Source: an uncultured Eubacteriales bacterium
Lineage (GTDB): Bacteria > Bacillota > Clostridia > Peptostreptococcales > Anaerovoracaceae
Assembly: GCA_910583765.1 (NCBI GenBank)
Contig: CAJTYS010000079.1
Location: 1-9,581 of the forward strand
Length of the DNA: 9,581 bases
Direction of reading: 5' to 3'
Position numbers and translations under genes: made by a program. Under the pieces are notes generated by a model, which worked only from the letters and a program-made list of their open reading frames with translations, was not told where the DNA came from and ran no database searches. Positions 4,538 to 9,581 of this stretch are shown piece after piece (position 1 is the stretch's first letter; every line of letters begins with the position of its first letter).

Positions 4538-6577
4538 CTACAGCTTTAATGAAAAATCGTCTCCAAACAGCTTCAGAACGCGCTGCTTCATGCCTGCGTG
4601 GACAGGCTGCTTTAGACTGGGATCTTCCTTTATGATCTGATCCGCTTCTTTTTTTACGTCATTTAAAATTTTTGTGTGGCGGCCAAGGTCAGCGATGGCT
4701 AGATCCGGCACTCCATGCTGTCGGGTCCCGAAGATCTCGCCTGGTCCCCGCAGCTTCAGATCTTGTTCTGCGATGTAAAATCCGTCTTGGGAGGAAACCA
4801 TGATCTCTGCCCGCTTGACGGCCACCTCCAAACTTTTCTTGGAAACCAGCACGCAGTAGGACTGATGTTTTCCTCTTCCCACCCTGCCCCGCAGCTGATG
4901 GAGCTGTGCCAGGCCGAAACGCTCCGCGTTTTCAATGACCATGACCGTGGCGTTGGGCACATTGATCCCTACTTCAATGACCACAGTGGAAACCAGCACT
5001 TGAATCTGGTTTTCATAAAAGCGAGTCATGATGTCATCCTTTTCCTTTTGCTTCATGGCTCCGTGAAGCAGCGCCACCTGATATCCCTTCATCCTATCTT
5101 GAAGCTCCTGATACAATGCTTCCGCTGATTTCACGTCCAGAACTTCCGATTCATCGATCAAAGGCGCCACCACGTAGGCCTGTCTTCCTTTGGAAAGTTC
5201 CTTTTCCACAAAATCATAACAGGTCTGCCGCTGCCCTTCATCAATGGCTTTTGTGATGATCTGCTGTCTGCCTGGCGGCAGCTCGTCTATGATGGAAACA
5301 TCCAGATCCCCGTATAAGATCACGGCCAACGTCCTGGGGATGGGCGTGGCAGTCATGACCAGCACATGGGGATCGCTCCCCTTTTCGCTGAGCGCCGTCC
5401 GCTGCTTTACTCCGAACCGATGCTGCTCGTCAGTGATCACTAGGCCCAAATTTTGAAACGTCACATCTGGCTGGATGATGGCATGGGTGCCCACCAAGAT
5501 CTGAATCTCTCCCAAAGCCAAGCGTTCCAGCACCTGGCGCTTTTCCTTGGCAGTCATGCTTCCTGTCAAAATCCCCACTGTCACCCCGTGAGGCTGAAAG
5601 CTTTTGCTGAGACCTTCAAAATGCTGCTTTGCCAGCAATTCCGTAGGAGCCATGAACACGCCCTGGAAACCGCTTTTCACTGCTTGATACAAGGCGATTT
5701 CCGCTATGGCCGTTTTTCCGGAACCAACGTCTCCCTGCACCAGACGGTTCATGACCCTGCCTGATCGCAGGTCGCCAGCGATCTCCGCAGCCACTTTCTG
5801 CTGCGCGCCAGTTAGCTGATAACCCAGGCTGTCAATGTAGGCTTTTGCGTCTCCTCTATGAAACACCAGACCTTTTTTGCTGCCTGTGGTTTTCTGGCGG
5901 GCAGCTAAAAGCCCCAGCTGCAGGGCCATGAGTTCATCGAACACCAGACGGTATTTCGCGGCCAACAGAGGCTGCTTGTCCTTTGGGAAATGCACGTTAG
6001 AGACTGCGTAATGGCAGCTGCACAGGCGGTTGCGCTCCACGATTTCCTTTGGCAGATACTCCTCCATCTCCGGAATTCCGGCCAGCGCGGTTCGCTGCCA
6101 GAGGCGCATCTCTTTTTGACTGAGGCCTGATGTCAGCGGATAAACTGGAAGGATGCCCTGGATCAGCCCCTTCTCACTGACAGCGTAATCAGGATGGATC
6201 ATCTGCAGTTTTCCAAAATTAGCCGCGGGTCTTCCGAAGAAATCGTAAGTCTTTCCTATTTGAAAGGTGTTGGCCAAATAGGAGGCCTGAAAAAAGATTA
6301 ATTCCAGGTTTCCGGTTCCATCGCTGACCAGCACCCGCAGGATCTGCTTTCTTCCTTTTCTGTAAGGATCCTTCACCACCAGTTCCACCTTTGCCCTGAC
6401 CAGGGCTGGCTTTTCTTCTTCCAATTCTCCAATGGATCGAGCCTGCCTTCTGTCTTCATAATCCCTGGGGAAAAAATTCACCAGATCTGCTATGGTCCTG
6501 ATGCCCAGTTTTTCCAGAGCAGCTTGTTTTTTCGGTCCCACGCCTTTTAAGACGCTGACTGTTTCATTCAGCTCCAT
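4538..6577 (-). CDS. recG: ATP-dependent DNA helicase RecG
   Basis: A 679-residue branch-migration helicase that remodels stalled replication forks and recombination intermediates. The N-terminal wedge/OB region (about 1-150) begins with the helix-hairpin-like VLKGVGPKKQAALEKLGI. Helicase motifs follow in order: motif I GDVGSGKT (282-289), motif Ia APTELLAKQH (310-319), the DEQH box (383-386), motif III TATPIPRT (409-416), motif V region TVVIEVGINVPNA (531-543) and motif VI QLRGRVGRG (561-569). The C-terminal RecG region LRGPGEIFGTRQHG (609-622) is intact. Length is normal. The ATG lies in another frame within the end of the upstream Asp23-family gene (14-nt overlap), with GAGGTG as ribosome binding site. 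The two are cotranscribed. In many Firmicutes a DAK-domain fatty acid kinase gene (fakA/yloV) lies between them; it is absent here. Confidence 0.98.
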   Translation of the reverse strand: MELNETVSVLKGVGPKKQAALEKLGIRTIADLVNFFPRDYEDRRQARSIGELEEEKPALVRAKVELVVKDPYRKGRKQILRVLVSDGTGNLELIFFQASYLANTFQIGKTYDFFGRPAANFGKLQMIHPDYAVSEKGLIQGILPVYPLTSGLSQKEMRLWQRTALAGIPEMEEYLPKEIVERNRLCSCHYAVSNVHFPKDKQPLLAAKYRLVFDELMALQLGLLAARQKTTGSKKGLVFHRGDAKAYIDSLGYQLTGAQQKVAAEIAGDLRSGRVMNRLVQGDVGSGKTAIAEIALYQAVKSGFQGVFMAPTELLAKQHFEGLSKSFQPHGVTVGILTGSMTAKEKRQVLERLALGEIQILVGTHAIIQPDVTFQNLGLVITDEQHRFGVKQRTALSEKGSDPHVLVMTATPIPRTLAVILYGDLDVSIIDELPPGRQQIITKAIDEGQRQTCYDFVEKELSKGRQAYVVAPLIDESEVLDVKSAEALYQELQDRMKGYQVALLHGAMKQKEKDDIMTRFYENQIQVLVSTVVIEVGINVPNATVMVIENAERFGLAQLHQLRGRVGRGKHQSYCVLVSKKSLEVAVKRAEIMVSSQDGFYIAEQDLKLRGPGEIFGTRQHGVPDLAIADLGRHTKILNDVKKEADQIIKEDPSLKQPVHAGMKQRVLKLFGDDFSLKL

Positions 6578-6965
6578 TTCTCGTCACCTCAATGTGCCGC
6601 GGAGCGATTTTCTTGGAAATCATCCCTGTCACCACCACTGCCACGCTGTTGGGTTCCATGCCTGTCATTTTTTTTATGTTTTCATGAATCTCGTTTACTA
6701 ATTTATTCGTCACCTGGGCAATGCTGGTGCCAAAACGAAGCACAACGTACACTCGAACGTCCAGGCCTTGCTCTGTCTGGATCAGTTCCATGGCGTTGCT
6801 GTCATCCATGCCGCCGATCTTGGACACGAATCCAGGGACTTTCCCTTTGTTGTTGGAAATAATTACCTTTCCGTCAAAGCGCTCCACTGCTTCTGTGATG
6901 ATCTTTCCCACAGCAGCTTTGGAAACCATGATGTTTCCCAAATCAGTCTCTACTGTTACTAACAT
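6564..6965 (-). CDS. Asp23/Gls24 family protein (YloU-like)
   Basis: A 133-residue cytoplasmic protein of the alkaline-shock/Gls24 family, linked in Gram-positive bacteria to envelope homeostasis. The N-terminal LGNIMVSKAAVGKIITEAV (9-27) and the C-terminal half are characteristic: VRVYVVLRFGTSIAQVTNKL (70-89), then a helix and TGMEPNSVAVVVTGM (101-115), as in the family's ...YG..I..V...I...V...TG....V.V.V.G. pattern. The ATG at 6965 is chosen for TAGGAGGAGCT just upstream; an in-frame start at 6992 would lie in the -10 region of the likely promoter. It overlaps recG by 14 nt. Its position between rpmB and recG is the standard Firmicutes neighbourhood of yloU, which supports the call. The exact molecular role is not known. 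Confidence 0.9.
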   Translation of the reverse strand: MLVTVETDLGNIMVSKAAVGKIITEAVERFDGKVIISNNKGKVPGFVSKIGGMDDSNAMELIQTEQGLDVRVYVVLRFGTSIAQVTNKLVNEIHENIKKMTGMEPNSVAVVVTGMISKKIAPRHIEVTRNGAE

Positions 6966-6990
6966 AGCTCCTCCTAACGATATTTTCTCC

Positions 6991-7020
6991 ATTTTATCAC
7001 ATTTTAACAGTCATGCACAA
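6991..7020 (-). promoter_or_regulatory. Candidate sigma-A promoter of the asp23-like gene and recG
   Basis: TTGTGC (7020-7015), 18 bp, TAAAAT (6996-6991) on the minus strand, about 26 nt before the ATG at 6965. The same -35 hexamer TTGTGC is used by the proposed rpmB promoter. The region also has to serve the divergent gene at 7060, for which no convincing promoter is visible (a weak TGCACA...CATACT pair only). Confidence 0.48.
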
Positions 7021-7059
7021 TCTATCTTTCCAACGCATACTTTAGAAAAAGGTGATAGT

Positions 7060-7254
7060 ATGAATCGGAACAAACCAAAAAAAAATAAGCGAAAAAAGCC
7101 GCGTTCCCAATGCGAAGATTTTCGGGAGCTGGGTTTTGTGATGCTGGTTTTCGGCGTGGTGACCATCTGCGCCTTTGTCCTGCCAGTCAAGGCTTGGATC
7201 TTGCTGCTGGGAGCCATCCTGCTGTTTTGCGGTCTGCGGCTTTATTGCAAATAG
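7060..7254 (+). CDS. Small two-helix membrane protein of unknown function
   Basis: A 64-residue protein, the only plus-strand gene in the window. The N-terminus is very basic (MNRNKPKKNKRKKPR, 1-15). Two hydrophobic segments follow, about 24-42 and 45-61, joined by a tight LPVK turn, with a short LYCK tail. The topology should be a helical hairpin with the charged N-terminus in the cytoplasm. Cys18, Cys37, Cys57 and Cys63 are present but show no clear motif. AAAAAGGTGATAGT before the ATG is a good ribosome binding site. It is divergent from the asp23-like gene and convergent with rpmB across a bidirectional terminator. I do not recognise the family. A real gene is favoured by the ribosome binding site, hydrophobic pattern and terminator, but it has no assigned role. 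Confidence 0.72.
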   Translation: MNRNKPKKNKRKKPRSQCEDFRELGFVMLVFGVVTICAFVLPVKAWILLLGAILLFCGLRLYCK

Positions 7255-7274
7255 CTGTCCATTTCCTTGACACA

Positions 7275-7309
7275 AAGAAAAAGACCTGCGCATGGCAGGC
7301 CCGTTTTTT
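7275..7309. terminator. Bidirectional terminator between the small membrane protein gene and rpmB
   Basis: CCTGC-GCATG-GCAGG (7285-7299) forms a 5-bp stem; on the minus strand it extends to 7 bp with one G-T pair. TTTTTT follows on the plus strand (7304-7309) and TCTTTTTC on the minus strand. It serves both convergent genes. Confidence 0.72.
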
Positions 7310-7312
7310 CGA

Positions 7313-7507
7313 TTAAATGGCACGGTTTACTTTGTTTGACCGGATGCATTTGGTACAAACTTTAGCTTTTCTGACTCTTCCGTTGTCTTCGACGATCCGA
7401 ATCGTCTGGATGTTCGCATTCCACTTTCTTCTCGTATGTCTATTGGAATGGGAAACATTGTTTCCGGAAACCTGGCCCTTACCGCAAATTTCGCATTTTC
7501 TTGACAT
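7313..7507 (-). CDS. rpmB: 50S ribosomal protein L28
   Basis: A 64-residue component of the large ribosomal subunit. It begins with the family signature MSRKCEICGKG and continues GNNVSHSNRHTRRKWNAN (15-32). Four cysteines, Cys5/Cys8 and Cys51/Cys54, make this the zinc-binding (C+) form of L28. Length is typical. AAAGGAGGTG just upstream of the ATG is a near-perfect ribosome binding site. It has its own TATAAT promoter and ends at a shared terminator, so it is monocistronic. The position next to the asp23-like gene and recG is conserved in Firmicutes, although here a small plus-strand gene lies between. Confidence 0.98.
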   Translation of the reverse strand: MSRKCEICGKGQVSGNNVSHSNRHTRRKWNANIQTIRIVEDNGRVRKAKVCTKCIRSNKVNRAI

Positions 7508-7557
7508 CTACCGCACCTCCTTTAAGTATCTTAAGCTTTCGCATAATTACAAATTCA

Positions 7558-7573
7558 TTCGAGAACGCTCGAA
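7558..7573 (-). promoter_or_regulatory. 5'-end hairpin in the rpmB leader
   Basis: TTCGAG-CGTT-CTCGAA on the minus strand is a perfect 6-bp stem with a tetraloop. The predicted transcript start is near 7575, so the hairpin would sit at the very 5' end of the mRNA. It could protect the message from 5'-dependent decay or take part in ribosomal-protein autoregulation. Both are inference. Confidence 0.45.
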
Positions 7574-7581
7574 CAAAAATT

Positions 7582-7610
7582 ATTATACCACATAGAATTT
7601 CCCAGCACAA
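7582..7610 (-). promoter_or_regulatory. Sigma-A promoter of rpmB
   Basis: TTGTGC (7610-7605), 17 bp, perfect TATAAT (7587-7582), with TGTGG directly before the -10. The -35 element lies inside an inverted repeat AGCAC-AA-GTGCT (7604-7615), which may be chance or an operator. Confidence 0.68.
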
Positions 7611-7635
7611 GTGCTTTTTTCAGCTTTTTATCCTG

Positions 7636-7657
7636 AAAAAGCCTGAAAACCGCAGGC
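7636..7657 (-). terminator. Terminator of the nrdD-nrdG operon
   Basis: GCCTG, a 7-nt loop, CAGGC and then TTTTT on the minus strand, starting 7 nt after the nrdG stop codon. The stem is only 5 bp but GC-rich, and the T-run is directly adjacent. Confidence 0.62.
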
Positions 7658-7664
7658 CGCAGGT

Positions 7665-8186
7665 TCATGCCTGATCCCACAGCAGCATCTGTCCTTCCCG
7701 CCGAGTGGCCTCCATGTCAATGATGCGCTGATTTCTGCTGCCTCGAAACCGAAGGGACAAGTCCTTTTCCTCTTCTTTGAAACGGCCGTCCACCAACAGA
7801 TTAGTCTGGTCCAGCAGTTCTTCTGCCGCAGGATCTTCCTGGGCTTTCTTCACCAGTTCTTCATAAGTGTAGCCGGAAAAAGTCACGATGTTCAAGCCCC
7901 GCCGTTTGATCTCCCTGCCCAGGGCCGCAAAAGCTTCTGGCTGGCAGAAAGGCTCCCCGCCTGTGAAGGTCACGCCGGAAAGCATGGGATTTTTATCGAT
8001 TTCCTCTAAAATCCTGGAAAGCTCTACCTCGCGGCCGCTTTGAAAATCATGAGTTTCCATGTTATGGCATCCCGGGCAATCGTGAGGGCACCCCTGACAA
8101 AAGACGCAGAAACGAAATCCCGGTCCATCTACAATGGATTCCCTGACAATGCCGGCTAGCCGCATGGTTTTTGGTTCTTCTCTCAT
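7665..8186 (-). CDS. nrdG: Anaerobic ribonucleotide reductase activating protein (radical SAM activase)
   Basis: A 173-residue radical SAM enzyme that uses a [4Fe-4S] cluster and S-adenosylmethionine to place the glycyl radical on NrdD. The cluster motif CX3CX2C is Cys33, Cys37 and Cys40 in QGCPHDCPGCHN. GPGFRF (21-26) and the SAM-binding TGGEP (74-78) are present. Length is normal and nothing needed for activity is missing. Two extra cysteines (Cys27, Cys30) make a CVFC just before the cluster motif; relatives usually have hydrophobic residues or threonine there. The ATG overlaps the nrdD TGA (ATGA), so translation is coupled. Met8 is a possible alternative start, but it has no better ribosome binding site. 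The partner NrdD encoded here lacks the residue this enzyme should activate. Confidence 0.96.
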   Translation of the reverse strand: MREEPKTMRLAGIVRESIVDGPGFRFCVFCQGCPHDCPGCHNMETHDFQSGREVELSRILEEIDKNPMLSGVTFTGGEPFCQPEAFAALGREIKRRGLNIVTFSGYTYEELVKKAQEDPAAEELLDQTNLLVDGRFKEEEKDLSLRFRGSRNQRIIDMEATRREGQMLLWDQA

Positions 8187-9581
8187 AATGCCTGTTTCCC
8201 TTCTTTCTCTTGAGCCTCTGTTTGAACAGCAATGATACGGCGGACCCGTTCGCTTCCGGAATCCGTCTCAATTTCCTTCCTATGGCAATGCGGACATTCA
8301 TTTTCAATGATCCCTGTGTATCCGCAGACCGGATCCCGATCCACAGGATGGTTGATGGAACCATAGCCCACGCCGCTTTCCTTCATGCACCGCACCACTT
8401 GTTCAAAAGCTTCCAGGTTTTTGCATGGATCCCCGTCCAGCTCCACGTAAGTGATGTGCCCTGCGTTGGTAAGGGCATGGTATGGCGCTTCCAGCCTGAT
8501 CTTATCAAATGCGGAAATCGGGTAATACACAGGGATATGGAAGGAGTTCGTGTAGTATTCCCGATCCGTGACACCCTCGATCTTGCCAAAGCGCTCCCTG
8601 TCAATCCTGACGAAACGGCCGGACAATCCTTCTGCCGGAGTAGCGATCAAAGTATAGTTGAATCCTGTCCGCTTTGTGGTTTCATCCATTCTCTTGCGCA
8701 TGAAGCCGATAATCTCCAGACCAAGGCTCTGGGCCTCCCTGCTCTCTCCGTGATGGGCTCCGATCAAGGCTTTCAAACATTCAGCAAGGCCAATGAAGCC
8801 CACAGTCAACGTGCCGTGCTTCAGCACCTCTGCCACAGAATCATTTGGATGAAGCTTGTCCGAGTCCAGCCATACCCCCTGCCCCATGAGGAACGGATAA
8901 TTCTTTACTTTTTTAGAAGCTTGGATGCGGTAGCGTTCCATCAGCTGGTCCACGCACAGGTCCAGCTTGCGGTCCAATTCCTCAAAAAACAGATCAATGT
9001 CTCCATGAGATTTAATAGCGATCCTCGGCAGATTGATGGACGTGAAACTCAGATTTCCTCTGCCGCCCACTACCTGCCTGCTGGAATCATAAGCGTTAGC
9101 CATGACCCTGGTTCTGCATCCCATGTAAGCCACTTCCGTGTTGTGGTCCCCTTCTTTATAAAACTGCAGATTGAACGGCGCATCAATAAAGGAAAAGTTG
9201 GGAAACAGCCGTTTCGCGGACACCTTGCAGGCCAGCTTGAACAGATCGTAATTAGGATCCTGCTGGTTGTAATTGATACCTTCTTTTATTTTGAAAATAT
9301 GGATGGGAAAAATGGCTGTTTCGCCATTTCCCAGTCCAGCCTCTGTTGCCAGCAAAATGTTTTCCGTGACCATGCGTCCTTCTGGGGAAGTGTCCGTGCC
9401 ATAGTTGATGGAGGAAAACGGAATCTGAGCGCCTGCCCGAGAATGCATGGTGTTCAAATTGTGGACAAAAGCTTCCATGGCCTGGTACGTGGCCCTGCGG
9501 ATCTCTTTGTTCGCGTATCTGGTGGCCCTCTGCTGCAGGCGTTCCACCTGGATATCATCACAGAATTCACTCAAATATTGT
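8183..9581 (-). CDS. nrdD: Anaerobic ribonucleoside-triphosphate reductase, C-terminal ~465 residues, glycyl-radical segment missing
   Basis: Class III reductase making deoxyribonucleotides for DNA synthesis without oxygen. The N-terminal part, including any ATP-cone, lies beyond the right edge; the frame stays open to the edge, so no start is annotated. The thiyl-radical cysteine is in AYMGCRTRV (codon 9116-9118). GGRGNLSFTSINLPRIA, the barrel region and the zinc region INHPVDRDPVCGYTGII...CPHC are well conserved, followed by SERVRRI. In relatives the next residues are TGYLVGTLD..., holding the glycyl-radical Gly. Here the sequence is instead IAVQTEAQEKEGKQAL and stop. The tail resembles the usual last part (A-K-x-A-E-E-x-D-R), so an in-frame loss of about 12 codons near 8228-8233 fits best. 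No other frame restores the motif. Overlaps nrdG by 4 nt. Confidence 0.95.
   Translation of the reverse strand, partial: QYLSEFCDDIQVERLQQRATRYANKEIRRATYQAMEAFVHNLNTMHSRAGAQIPFSSINYGTDTSPEGRMVTENILLATEAGLGNGETAIFPIHIFKIKEGINYNQQDPNYDLFKLACKVSAKRLFPNFSFIDAPFNLQFYKEGDHNTEVAYMGCRTRVMANAYDSSRQVVGGRGNLSFTSINLPRIAIKSHGDIDLFFEELDRKLDLCVDQLMERYRIQASKKVKNYPFLMGQGVWLDSDKLHPNDSVAEVLKHGTLTVGFIGLAECLKALIGAHHGESREAQSLGLEIIGFMRKRMDETTKRTGFNYTLIATPAEGLSGRFVRIDRERFGKIEGVTDREYYTNSFHIPVYYPISAFDKIRLEAPYHALTNAGHITYVELDGDPCKNLEAFEQVVRCMKESGVGYGSINHPVDRDPVCGYTGIIENECPHCHRKEIETDSGSERVRRIIAVQTEAQEKEGKQAL

Noticed and set aside
4715..5128. A 137-residue plus-strand open frame opposite recG, with other plus-strand frames opposite the AAA gene and recG.
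   Set aside because: No ribosome binding sites and no recognisable protein features; they mirror the codon pattern of well-identified genes on the other strand.
8183..8260. A frameshift hiding the normal NrdD C-terminus.
   Set aside because: Neither of the other two frames encodes a GYL-type motif, and the frame used remains similar to normal tails up to the nrdG overlap. An in-frame loss fits better.
8312..8326. CGYTG in NrdD as a possible glycyl-radical site.
   Set aside because: It sits before the last zinc cysteines, in the position of the conserved zinc-region CGYTGII block; the radical glycine in relatives lies about 16-20 residues after them.

Overview
The window looks like chromosomal DNA of a strictly anaerobic, spore-forming member of the Firmicutes (Clostridia). 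Two alpha/beta-type small acid-soluble spore proteins point to endospores. The class III (oxygen-sensitive) ribonucleotide reductase pair points to anaerobic life. Ribosome binding sites are strong AGGAGG types, and base composition is moderate, near half G+C by eye. A genus cannot be named from this sequence.

Almost everything is on the minus strand, so reading order runs from high to low coordinates. (1) 9581-7665: the C-terminal two thirds of nrdD and its activase gene nrdG, overlapping by 4 nt and closed by a terminator. (2) 7610-7313: rpmB (L28) with its own promoter and a hairpin at the predicted 5' end of its mRNA. (3) 7060-7254, plus strand: a small two-helix membrane protein, convergent with rpmB across a shared terminator. 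(4) 7020-4538: an Asp23/Gls24-family gene overlapping recG by 14 nt. (5) 4523-3744: two tandem spore-protein genes, each with a sigma-G-like promoter and a hairpin terminator. (6) 3658-1321: a strong promoter drives an AAA-ATPase-like/PD-(D/E)XK protein, whose stop codon overlaps the start of an OmpR-family response regulator. (7) 1317-1: four evenly spaced CTTTAC boxes, a -10 element and a leader hairpin precede a BcrA/LanF-type ABC ATPase, which overlaps the first gene of an ABC-2 permease cut by the window edge.

Blocks 1-5 are housekeeping or sporulation genes. Blocks 6-7 look accessory. The most economical reading is that the response regulator acts on the CTTTAC boxes to switch on the ABC exporter, probably a peptide-antibiotic resistance or immunity type. 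Its sensor kinase is not in the window; past the left edge is one possible place. The link between the response regulator and the AAA/nuclease-like protein is unexplained and is one of the two most unusual things here.

The other is the end of NrdD. The protein is well conserved through its zinc-binding region and the following ERVRRI stretch. It then lacks the glycyl-radical segment (RITGYLVG-like in relatives) and ends in a short charged tail. As written, the encoded enzyme could not carry its own radical. A real deletion, a sequence artefact or a split system are all possible.
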